Of a stretch of 64,000 bases of DNA, positions 46,441 to 56,790 are shown in pieces. Each line of letters begins with the position of its first letter. The stretch's first letter is position 1. Position numbers and translations under genes: made by a program. The DNA is taken from assembly GCF_034190915.1 (NCBI RefSeq), contig NW_026947484.1:70945482-71009481 (forward strand), given 5' to 3'. The notes under the pieces are model-generated. The model was not told the origin of the DNA. It worked only from the letters and a program-made list of their open reading frames with translations, and made no database searches. The DNA comes from Cavia porcellus. Taxonomy: Eukaryota > Chordata > Mammalia > Rodentia > Caviidae.

Positions 46441-46450
46441 AAGTGATATC

Positions 46451-46900
46451 TAAGATTTTCATATAATTTCTTGTTTTTGGTGGAAACTAAGATTATCTTC
46501 GCATAGGTATGGACCAAAACATAACAAAGCCTATTGTTAAGAAGCAAAAATAATAAATTTACATATGAGGTTTCATATAACATCAAGGATGTTAACTTAA
46601 AGAAATATTAGAATAAGACAGAAGTATAGAATAGAAGTAGACTACATAAATAAACAAGCCACATTTGATTAAATTCAGTTGAGCCAATCAAAATATTTGG
46701 CATAATTTGGTATTTTTCCAATATAAAACTTAACTATAGTTCTACTTGTCTGTAGGAATCTGAATATCTGTAAAATACTTGAGGGGAATTGTATATGTGT
46801 GCATTTTGTTTCATAGTTACTAAGGAAATGTGGATATTGTTCAAAATAGAATCAGAATTTCTAGTTTTGCTGGTTGATTACAGTTATTGGTTGATTAGCT
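46451..46900. other. no gene seen
   Basis: AT-rich DNA between a SINE and an L1; the L1 left edge is unclear and may lie within this stretch. Confidence 0.35.
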
Positions 46901-47089
46901 TGTTTTATTGTGTTATGAGTTGTTGAAAATGTTATTTCCTTACCTTTGGCTTAAAAATGCATGGTTTATAGATTTATAATGAAACAGTATGAAGTAGAAA
47001 GATAAAGACACAATCATTAATTCACAACTTAAAATATATTCTATTGCCACAGACATCATGGCATAAAACTTTCCTGTTAGAGAAAAACA

Positions 47090-47465
47090 ATTTTGCATAG
47101 AGATGAACAAGGCATAAAGACCTGAATTTAGCTGTGATTGAAAATATTTTATATGCAGGGGTATCATGGTCAGGATTCTAGAAATTCAACATAAGAATAA
47201 AATCTGAAAAGCTGTTAGGGAGCTCTGGCATGGTGGCTCAGGCCTCTAACATAGCGCTCAGAAGGCTGAGGCAGAAGGGTTGCGGCAAGTTTGAGGTCAG
47301 CCTGGCCTACAAAAAATGATATCAAGGCCAGTCTGAACTGCATAGTGAAACCCTGTCTCAAAAACACTAAAATAATAATAACAATATGTTGGTGAGGAAA
47401 AGAAGCAAATCACCTATAGAGCCAAGCCCATCCGAATCACAGATGACTTCTCAGCACATACAATT
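47090..47465 (+). pseudogene. L1 ORF1 C-terminal fragment, split by B1
   Basis: Sequence before the B1 (aaggcataaagacctg, ggattctagaaattcaacataag) and after it (agaagcaaatcacctatagagc, atccgaatcacagatgacttc; translated QITYRAKPIRITDDFSA) parallels the ORF1 C-terminal domain seen at 26390-26570. No continuous frame remains. Confidence 0.65.
47221..47388 (+). mobile_element. B1 SINE, sense, inside L1 ORF1 fragment
   Basis: ctggcatggtggctcaggcc, gctcagaaggctgaggcaga, aggtcagcctggcctac, ggccagtctgaactgc, gtgaaaccctgtctcaaaa and an AATAAT-rich tail. A decayed TGTTAGGGAG/TGTTGGTGAG pair may be its target-site duplication. Confidence 0.88.
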
Positions 47466-48642
47466 AGACCACAGTGAAATGAAATTGGAAATCCATAGCA
47501 AAAGAAACCACAAGAGTATCAGAAAGACATGGAAATTAAATAGCATCCTGCTGAACAACCAGTGGGTCACAGATCAAAGATGAAATTAGACAATCTTTAA
47601 AGTTGAATGATAATGACAATATAACACACAAGAACTTATGGGACACAATGAAATCAGTCTTAAGAGGAAAATTTACAACAGTAAATACCCATACCAGGAA
47701 AACTCATATAAACACCTTAATGATGAACTTCAAACTACTAGGAAAAGAAGAGCAGCCTAAGCCAAAAGCTCGTACGAGGGAGGAAATTATAAAGATCAGA
47801 GTAAAAATTAACACACTGGAGACTAAAACAACAATACAAAGAATCAATGAAACAGAGTTGATTCTTTGAAAAATTAAATAAAATTGACAAACCCTTAGCC
47901 AACCTTATTAGAAAAAAAAAGAAAAAAAGATTCAAATATACACAATTAGGAATAAAAAAGGCAAAATCATAACAGTTTCTGTAGAAATTCAGAAAATAAT
48001 CTATGCCTACTTTGAAAACTTGTATTCCAATAAAATGGAAAATGCAGAAGAAATGGACAGGTTCTTAGATACACATGAATTGCCAAAGCTGAATCAAGAA
48101 GATATAAAAAATTCTAAATAATCCAATGTCAATAAATGAAATTGAATATGTAATTAAAAACCAACCAACAAAGAAATGCCTCATCCCTGGTGGATTCCCT
48201 ATTGAATTCTATAAAAAAATTAGAAAAGACTTAACACCACTACTTCTTGAATCCTTCAATGAAATTGAAAGGGGAGCAATACTCCCAAATTCATTCCTGG
48301 AAGCAAGTGTAACCCTTATACCAAAACTTAAGAAGGACACTACTAAAAGCAGAATTATAGGTCAATTTCCCAAATGAACATATATGCAAAAAAGTCTCAG
48401 TAAAATACTGGTAAACAGAATGCAGCAAACCATCAAGAAGACAGTACACCATGGTCAAGTGAGATTCATTCCAGAGATGCAGAAATAGTCCAACATATGT
48501 AAATCATAAATGTAATACACCATATTAACAGGGCCAAGGATAAAAATCATATGATCATCTCAGTAGATTCAGAAAAAGCTTTTGACAAAATCCAACCCCC
48601 ACTCATGATAAAAACTTTACAGAAAATTGGAAAAGATGGTCT

Positions 48643-48645
<3 letters not shown>

Positions 48646-48686
<41 letters not shown>

Positions 48687-48766
48687 TTTTTTTTTTTTTT
48701 GATCAAACTCACAGCCTCACACTTGCCAGGCAGATATTTATGCTGCTGAGCTAAATCCCGGGTCTA
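48646..48766 (-). mobile_element. tRNA-Ala-type SINE, antisense, with CT-expanded tail
   Basis: (CT)n at 48646-48677, poly(T) 48678-48700, then gatcaaactcacagcctcac and tgctgctgagctaaatcccggg, the complement of the SINE body. Target-site duplication GTCTTTATCTC/GTCTTATCTC at 48639-48649 and 48767-48776. It interrupts the reverse transcriptase coding sequence. The (CT)n lies at the end of the tail and may have grown from the CTCT of the target site. Confidence 0.85.
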
Positions 48767-50462
48767 GTCTTATCTCAATCTGATAAAAGCCATCTATGAC
48801 AAACCTATGACAAACCAACAGCCAACATCAGAGTAAATGGACAAAAACTCAAAATATGTTGCTAAAATCAGGAATGAAACAAGGATGTCTAAGGTCTCCA
48901 CTTTTATTCAACATATCCCTGGGAACTTTAGCTGGACCCATTAGGCAAGAGAAAGAAATAAAAGGAATTAAACTAGGAAAGACAGAAGTTAAAATATTGT
49001 TATTTGCAGATGGTGTGAAACTCTATATAGAAGACCTCAAAAACTGCACTAAAAAGCTAGTACATTTAATTAGTAAGTACAGTAGCATAGCTGGATACAG
49101 TGTCAACACCTGAAAGTCAACAGCCTTCCTGTACATGAATAACAAAATCACTGAGAAGAAAATCAGGGAAACAACAGCTTTCACAATAACATCCAAAAAA
49201 TGAAATACATAGGAGTGAATCTAACAAAGGATGTAAAAGACCTCTACATTCAAACCTACAGTACCCTAAAAAAAGGAGATTGAAGAGGATATTAGAAAAT
49301 GGAGAGATATTCTATGCCCTTGGCTAGGAAGGATCAAAGTAGTGAAAATCATCATATTTCCAAAACCATTATACAGATTCAATGCAATCCATTTCAAAAT
49401 TCCAGTAGCATATCTCACAGAATTACAGGAAACAGTCCTAAAATTAATCTGGAATTAGAGTGAACTAAAATGTAACTAGAACAACAATGACAGTCCTGGA
49501 CAACAAAGGCAAGCCAGAGGGGTATCACAATCCCTGACTTGAAATTATACTATAAAGCTACTGTAATAAAAACAACATGTTACTGACAAAAATAAAACAG
49601 ACTTGGAAATCAGTGGAATAGATCAGAAGATGCAGAAACAACTCCAAACACACTGAGGTGCTTTATCTTTGGCAATTCACTAGAAGAAAGACAGCCTCTT
49701 TAATAAGTGGGACTGGAAAAACGGGTTCTGTACCTGCCAAAGTTAAAGTTGGACCCCCACCTTTCACCATGCACTAAACTAAATTCAGAATGGATCAAAG
49801 ATCTGATTACTGAAGCAGAAACATTAAATCTTCTGGAAGATAGAGTAGGTAAAATGCTTGAAGCATAAAAATCTTGTAGGCAAAAACTTTAAGAACAAAA
49901 TCCTAATCACACAGGAAATGTTGCAAAGAATCACAAACTGGGATTTCATCTTATTGAAAAGCTTTTGCACAGCAAAAGAAACCACCAACAGAGTGCAAAA
50001 ACAACCCACAATGTGGGAGAAAATGTTTGCCAGCTGTTTCTCAGATAAAGGATTATTATCAAGATCATAAAAAGAACTCAAAAAAATTCAGTCCTCCCAA
50101 TTCTAAAAACCCAATCCAAAGATGGGCAGCTGAGATGAATACATACCTCTCATGAAGAAATACTGCAGCAAATATATAGATGAAAAAATGTTTAACATCA
50201 CTAGTCATTTAAGAGATGCAAATTAAAACAACATGGAGGTTCCACATCACGACTGCAAGAAGGGCTATTATCAAACAACCAATAACAATTGCTGAGAGGC
50301 TGTGGGGAAAAGGAACCCTTCTCCACTGTTAGTGGGCATGTAGACTGGTACAACCACTGTGGGATCAGTTTGGCAATTCCTTAAAAAATTGAATTAAGGG
50401 TCCCATTTTACCCAGCTATTCTCCTTCTGGGTATCTTTCTAGAAAAATTAAAAACATCATAC

Positions 50463-50571
50463 ATAATATATTAACTAGTGGGGACTGGAGATTTAGCTCA
50501 GTGGCATAAGCGCCTTCCTTGCAAGTGTGTGGTCGTGAGTTCGATCCCTGGTACTGATAAAAACGAAAAAG

Positions 50572-50619
<48 letters not shown>

Positions 50620-50745
50620 TAGTGTTGATTTCTTACTGTTATTTTTCTGAAATTCTGTATTATTTCTGCCCTTTTTTCTGTTTTGCTTTTTAAAAATAAA
50701 GAAAAAAAAACTCTCATCAAGAGAATAGGAAAATAAAAAAAAAAA
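50463..50745 (+). mobile_element. half-L1 3' tail, copy 3, inserted in L1 ORF2
   Basis: A 5'-truncated insertion (ataatatattaactagtg, then after a SINE ttgatttcttactgttattt, ctgaaattctgtattatttc, ttctgttttgctttttaaaaataaag and an A-rich end). Flanked by ATCATAC at 50456-50462 and 50746-50752, which interrupts otherwise continuous L1 ORF2. This shows mobilisation after the 47-51 kb L1 had landed. Confidence 0.75.
50481..50617 (+). mobile_element. tRNA-Ala-type SINE with (TA)n tail, inside half-L1 tail
   Basis: gggactggagatttagctcag, gcgccttccttgcaagtgtg, gagttcgatccctggtactg, gataaaaacgaaaaagac, then (TA)n at about 50576-50617. Target-site duplication ACTAGTG at 50474-50480 and 50618-50624. 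Deepest level of the nest. Confidence 0.92.
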
Positions 50746-51321
50746 ATCATACCATGGTGCTATATGTGCACTCATGTTCATAGCAGCACAATTTGTAACA
50801 GCTAAAACTTGGAAGCAACCTAAATGCCCATTGACTAAAGATTGGATACAAAAGCATGGTGCTTTTCTACAGTGGAGTATTACTCAGCCATAAAAAGAAC
50901 AAACGTGAGGCTTTTGTAGGTAAATGAGTGTAACTTGAGTTCATACTCAAAAGTGAAATCAATCAGACATGCGTGTGTAAACATCATATTCCTTACACTA
51001 GTGTAAGAAACTGAAAGAAACAATATGTGTAGTTAAGATACTACTGAGAGAGGTTTGCACTGATTCTGACAGCTGCCTGCAGGTGTGCTCTCAGTGACTA
51101 TCTTGGGGGTGATTATGTGCAATGTATGTACCACTGCTGTCCCCTGATTGTTATGTTTTCAAATTTTGTTTTATTTTTTTTCTCTTTGAAATAAAATGGA
51201 TTTGAAAGATTTGAAGGTTATGAGAAAAACATTTTGAGATTTCTCTATCATGATTTTCTATACTGCCTAAGTGATCTGAATTCATCATATAATTAAATAT
51301 TTCCAGCCTTAATCTTATGCT

Positions 51322-51474
51322 TCTTGTTTTTATTTCTTTTTGAGACAGGATATCACTATGCAATACAGGTTGGTCTTGAACTCACCTTGTTGTCTAGGCT
51401 GGCCCCAAACTTACAGTGATCCTCCTGCCTCAGCCTCCAGAGTCCTGGCATTACAGGCATGTGCAACATGTTAC
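51322..51474 (-). mobile_element. B1 SINE, antisense
   Basis: T-rich tail, ttgagacaggatatcactatg, ggttggtcttgaactcacc, gatcctcctgcctcagcctcc, ggcattacaggcatgtgcaac. Confidence 0.9.
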
Positions 51475-53565
51475 TAAGACATATTTATTAGTTTTCCTCC
51501 CAAATTTTATTAAAGAAAATGGAAACATAATTTAGTCATAGTAAAATTTCCCTAAAGAGAATGTTCGTTTCATTTGTAAGTTTATACTAAGTATCTAGTT
51601 AACCAGAGGCTTTTCGTCATCTGTGATAGTAATGCAAACTGACTTCTGTGTGAAACGGCACTGTAAGTACATTCTTTGCATCAACAACAGTATGATGATT
51701 CATTTGAAACTCAGATAAGGGGAAACACTGTGTGCTAATGCTGCTTTACTGCCCTTGATCCACCTCTACGAATCAATATTATATTGAGTTGTTAGGAATC
51801 CTAATTTGAATAAAAATGGTTAAGCTCATTCTGAAAATATATAGTTAGTTTCTTATAACCTTCCGTATAATAAACAAGGACATTTGGTTGGAAGGCATGT
51901 ATTTACAATCTATGAAAGATTATATTTTAAAAAGTTAAACCTTTCTTTATGTCCTGCATTCTTACGCCTTTTCATTAGCTTGCATAGCAAGGAAGAGTGA
52001 GGAGAGTTCTTTATCAGGTAGAAGAGAATCTGTCATAAACGACTAAGTCCACCTGGGCTGAATTACACTGAAAGAGCCATGAGACCGCCTAGAAAGCCAG
52101 GAAATAACTTGATCATTTTGTTTTGTTCTCTAGTGATGGTATGAAGGTGGAAGGCAATTGGGGGAGGAAACAACAGACACCAGCGAAACAAAACAAGGAC
52201 ATGTTAAAATGTTGACGGACCAGGAAAGGGAAGAGAGAGCATCAGAAAGGAAGGCATAACTTTGCTGTCGGTTACTCTTTCTGTTAGCCTCCTCTGAGTG
52301 GCAATTTCCTCACTTACCATAAACTTTCAGATTAGTAGGTGGAGGTTCAGAAAGGCTAAGTGATACCACTAAGATGCGCAGCAACATGATAGAGCTTTGT
52401 GTTTCAGTGGGTCTCTCTGCACAACACATAACCTAATCTGATAGTTAACTAAGGTGCTCAGATTCATTTTGAAGAAAGAAGACTTCTAACATGAACTATT
52501 TAAGGTTTGAAATTGTGTTCTCATAACTGAATACTTGTATATACTTAACTTCCTAATACATGAAAGCTTACAAAGTAACTCATTGTTTGCAGTACTTCAG
52601 CTGAACTTTTCAATAACCAGAAAAGAAGATGGGGTGTCTGTCAGTAGTCTGATCACTCATTATCTCCAACAGTTTAAGTGACTTTCCCAAGAAAACACTG
52701 CAATAGCCACAATATCAACTTTCAATCCTGTTTTCAGATTCAAAGAGATTTTATGTTATTTTGTTGCATATATTCACTGCATAATTTCATACATATTAAA
52801 ATATTCTTCTGATAGTTACATTCTGAGAAAACTCCAGTGGCCCCACTTGCAGAATGATTCTGTATTTTATTTTAATTATTCCTGAATTTCATGTGAAACA
52901 ATTTGAAAATTTATGTCTAAAAATCTTTGAGGCTAACTTGTTAGTTGTTGCTAATAGTGTGGTTTACCTGTCACAGTAGTCTCTGTAGATCTTTCACACT
53001 GACATTTACATGACCTTGTAATAAGCAATGTAAATCACTCTACATGAAACATTTTATGAAATTAAATGCAGAGTAGATATGCACTTAAATGAAACAAAAA
53101 CATATATTGACATTACAGAGTCTAGTTTATTAGACAGAAACGCCTTGTTTCGCCAATGCTTCTGTTTGCAAACAATTTGTTTTGCAAATGAAAGACAAAG
53201 GTTTGATTTTGTTCACAACTCTGCATCAAGGTGACAAACTCAGCCACTGCCATCTTTTGCACACAAACACAATGTAGGCATCTTCCCCAAATCATAAAAC
53301 AAATGAAGTTCGTAAACCGAGGCACCCTTGTATTACAATGGTTGTAGAATTTTTGAGTTTCTCTTAAAAGAAATGCATCTATGGAAGTATAAGAAACCCA
53401 AATGAAAAGAAATAATGATTTAAATTGACCTGAGGAATTATTTCATGCATATGCATAATGCGTAACTGGCTCACAATTATATCAGTTATAATTTTCTTTA
53501 ACAAGTATGCGTACAAAAGCCCAGAGACTTGTGCAGGCTATTGAAGTACTCTACTTCTGAGGTAC
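51475..53565. other. no gene seen
   Basis: About 2 kb of AT-rich unique-looking DNA; no recognised repeat, no supported frame. Confidence 0.4.
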
Positions 53566-53856
53566 TGTAGCGACCAGCTGTAGCTCTAGATGTTCCTGGT
53601 GGGGAAAGACAGTGAGAGGATGAGAAAATAAAAGAGACAAAGGCAGAGGGCAGGTGGAGCCCTCTCTCCTGGTGGGGAGAAGGGACAGCTCAACCACGGT
53701 AGCAGTTTATTTGTACACTCAGGAGGAGGATGTCAGTTTCAGCCCCACTGCCTAGCAACCTGTTTGCCTGGCTGGCCTGGGCCCTTTGCCTTCTTGGAGG
53801 TGGAACAGCTTTTTTAGGTGCCTTGTTTTGGGTTCCAGCTTTAATGGCTCCCTATA
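53566..53856 (-). mobile_element. solo LTR, class II ERV (ERVK-like), antisense
   Basis: On the minus strand it starts TATAGGGAGCCATT (first G of the expected TGTAGGGAGCC mutated), has AATAAA at about 53707-53712, a pyrimidine-rich U5 and ends CTGGTCGCTACA, a typical ERVK LTR end. Flanked by a 6-bp duplication with one mismatch, AGGTAC (53560-53565) and AAGTAC (53857-53862). 291 bp, without internal sequence: the product of LTR-LTR recombination. Older than the provirus at 41-44 kb. Confidence 0.82.
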
Positions 53857-53862
53857 AAGTAC

Positions 53863-55120
53863 ATCTCCAGCTCTTCTATATACTGTTTTTAATCAAAAAT
53901 TTAGGATAATTTTTCAAAGATACTGTGACTACATGTAATTTGGCCATAATCGCTGAATTTAGAAACTAAAATATCCTGTAAGATGTTTTCCTATTGTAAC
54001 TGATATTTGTAATAATAATACTGAACTTGGAAAATAAATAAGAAAAGGCAAAAGGAATAAAAAAAATCATACCTGAAAAAAGATAGTAGATTGTTGGTAG
54101 TGTAAAACTAGGGATAGGCAAGGATTGTTTCAGGAACAAAATTCAAGGGATTGAGCATTTTACAGTTCGGGGTTTGAGAGTCTTTTCTCCTGTTAACTGA
54201 AGCCAACCAAGGACAATCCTGTGGTCAACAGAGGTAAATCATCACTTGTTCCACCAAACAAACAAACCAACAAAACAAAAAGTGTGGGGCTCCATCCCAA
54301 AGAGGCGGGTGGAACCAGGAAGCGTCTTCACAAGGTTTTGGGTGGTGGAGTTACAGGATGCCTGGAGGGGCGCTAGTCTGACTGAGGAAACTAAGGAATT
54401 ACTGTAACAAGGTCCTAACCTCTAGGATTTATGAGTTCACATGTGAACTGTTGTGTGTGGTCTTCCCAAAAAACATGGGTCTCAATAAACTAGTGATAAA
54501 AGGATGAGGGTTAGGATCGTCTGTGATAAACATCACGGTTTTTCTCTGACACTGTTTATGTCCTGTGATTCAGGGTACATTGTGCAAGTTATGCTTTCTG
54601 ATTTGTTCTTTCACCACTTTGCCAGCACAATTTCCCCTTCTTCATCACTGAGAAAATGTGCAGCTGAAGGTAAGCCGTCTAAATCCCCTTGAGCCAATGG
54701 TAAAATAAAATGCTGGAACAGATATTCAACTATTTTTACTTCCAATTTTAAAACAGGGAATGTCAGAAGCTAAGCTTTAAACATCTGTCTTTAAAGATAA
54801 AGGGGAGTTGAATTCATCACCACTTCAAGCTCCATATTGGAAAAAAAATGTATAAATGTGATTTTTATGTAGAAAAAGGAAAAGCATTTTCTTATTTTCC
54901 AAATACTCACTAAATTCTATGAAAATAAACTGCAATATAAAAACCTAGAAGCTTTGGAGCATACAATAAATGTCCTTTTAGTAAGCTACAAAAATAATAG
55001 TATGGAACTTGTGTCTCAAATAAATGCTCAGTACCTTCCTTTGGTATCAAAAAATTAAAGTACATCACTCTGAAAGAAAAAACACTCTGACCCCTTGAAG
55101 TAAAAGTGGTTTTGTTTCAG
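53863..55120. other. no gene seen
   Basis: AT-rich with a GC-richer patch at about 54160-54420; no family recognised. Confidence 0.35.
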
Positions 55121-55445
55121 GTTACTATAACAAAATGCTATAGAGTGGTTGGCTTAAATAATAAACTTATTTTCTCAATTCAGGGGGCTTAGTAAATTCA
55201 GAATCCAGGCCTAAGAGAATTATTTCTGCTAAGATTCCTTTTTCTGGGTTACAGATGGTGATTTCTAACTGTCACCTCACATGGTAGTTAAAGGGGAGCT
55301 TTGGGGTCCCTTTGTCATCTGATAAGGACATTAGTCCTGTGATGTTCAGGACTTATTCATCCATTACACATTTTCACCTTCTCATAGATCCTCCCTGCAA
55401 ATACATTCATGTTGGAGTTTGAACACAAGTGACATTTGGAGGGAC
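55121..55445 (-). mobile_element. MaLR-type LTR relic, antisense
   Basis: ggttactataacaaaatgct, ggttggcttaaataataaac, ttattttctcaattcaggggg, the complement of an old MaLR LTR 3' end, followed by partly matching sequence. Older than the copies near 2 kb. Confidence 0.5.
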
Positions 55446-55825
55446 AAACTCTAATAAATTCTATAAATGCAATGTGACATGTTGCTATTCCTTAAAGCAC
55501 TAAGAAAATAAATGCCTGGTTACTTTATCTGGTAAAAATATATACATAAAATGGAAGGAATTCCATTGTTTTCTTAGTGGAATCCCTTACTTTTCTAATG
55601 AGAACAGTTCCCTGATGAAAAGAGTGAGAAATTATTTGGACTGGACTCTGGATGGGTAAGATTTGTCTCTCCTCTGCGTCTTCCTCACCCCTGACCTCTG
55701 CAGAGATTATCCTGGTAGGCTGCCTGCCAGTGCTGGCGCTGAGTGCTTGACCCTCAGCACTTCCTTAAACCCAGGTACAAAAAGGATCAGCTTCTAGGAG
55801 CTCAAAAAAATCAAATAAACTACAC

Positions 55826-55829
55826 AGAC

Positions 55830-55860
<31 letters not shown>

Positions 55861-55895
55861 AAGAGAGCGAGACAGAGAGACAGAGAGAGAGAGGA
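55826..55895. repeat. (GA/GACA)n microsatellite
   Basis: AGAGAG and GACAGA units; gives a low-complexity Glu/Arg/Thr frame which is not a gene. Confidence 0.92.
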
Positions 55896-56472
55896 ATTTT
55901 ATTTACCTTGAAAGTTGTTAGAGGAAAATTTAAGTGAACAGAATAATAGTTCTCTCACTTTCATGTAGCTGATTTTTCCAGCTAGAAATGGTTTTCTGTT
56001 TTCATCTTGTGTCAAACACTGTCAAGGCCCCATTATGAGAAGACTGAATGAGTATTTTAACTTCCAAAATCTTTAGTTCATTTATTTTATTCGATATTTT
56101 CAGACTTATTTTCAGTGTAGGGTCTAATTTATTGTGTCAACAAGCAGTTGCATTAAAAAGTCTAATTTACTGATGTAGTTTTAGTGATGATTTTAGTTGT
56201 TTTTACTTCATAAATTGCAATCATTTAAATACCGACTAAGTACCTATTCGATCTCAAAGTGAAAAAATATCAGCTTTAATTTTCACCATAGTAACTACAT
56301 TGTAGTAACTACTTTTAGTTTTCATCCTTATTTACTGGTGGTATTTTACAGAATGTTATAGGATTTCCCTCTATTCTAATTCGTGTCTTCTGAAACTGAC
56401 TACGTTAGGTACTTCATACAAATGGCACACAGTACTTTGCTTTTTTAGTGACACTCTTATTTCACTAAAATT

Positions 56473-56550
56473 ACCTAAGAATTTACCTAAGAAATTACCT
56501 AAGAATTTAAAATTACCTAAGAATTCTTTCTCTGTCTCTGTCTCTGTGTT
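56473..56550. repeat. minisatellite (TTACCTAAGAA)n plus (TCTCTG)n
   Basis: Four copies of an 11-16 bp unit around TTACCTAAGAA between 56473 and 56524, followed by a short TCTCTG repeat. Confidence 0.85.
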
Positions 56551-56599
56551 CTCAGAAGACTTTTCTTCTGTGCAACTAGAGGGAGATTTCTCTGGCATC

Positions 56600-56790
56600 T
56601 CTTCCTCTTTTTATAAGGATACCAGTTTGTGAGATTAGAATCCTACTGTTATGGACTCTTTTACCAATTTTTTATGGCCTCTACCTCCAAATATAATCAT
56701 ATTAAGTGTTAGGACTTCAACATGTAAAAGTTATATAAGGGGAGCAAAATTGAATTCATATGGATTGAAAAACCGGAAAGAGGATGGACA
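56600..56790 (+). mobile_element. MaLR/MLT LTR relic
   Basis: tactgttatggactctttta, ggcctctacctccaaatata, tcatattaagtgttaggact and caacatgtaaaa follow the layout of a MaLR LTR 5' segment or similar. Low-level similarity only. Confidence 0.4.

Larger units (their letters stand above)
47470..50960 (+). pseudogene. L1 ORF2 (reverse transcriptase), broken
   Basis: ORF2p primes and reverse-transcribes LINE RNA. Nearly all of the endonuclease domain is missing; reading starts at its last motif (DHSEMKLEI). The reverse transcriptase domain follows: FNEIERGAILPNSF near 48265, [12 protein letters not shown] near 48560, QGCLRSPLLFN near 48880, then LLFADGVKLY near 49005, where the second catalytic Asp of the FADD box is Gly. 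The C-terminal part (LKSFCTAKETTNRVQKQPT near 49960) runs to about 50920. Multiple stops, frameshifts and two insertions; inactive. Confidence 0.85.
46901..51190 (+). mobile_element. L1 element, sense, internally deleted, with nested insertions
   Basis: A run of ORF1 C-terminal sequence (about 47090-47465, split by a B1) passes directly into ORF2 at the end of its endonuclease domain (about 47470) and continues to the ORF2 end (about 50920, with YYSAIK) and a 3'UTR to about 51190. Carries a B1, a tRNA-type SINE and a half-L1 tail that itself holds a SINE. 5' end uncertain. Confidence 0.8.

Noticed and set aside
50416..50781. 121-codon minus-strand frame with an Ile-Tyr run
   Set aside because: Composite of antisense SINE, (TA)n and the half-L1 tail.
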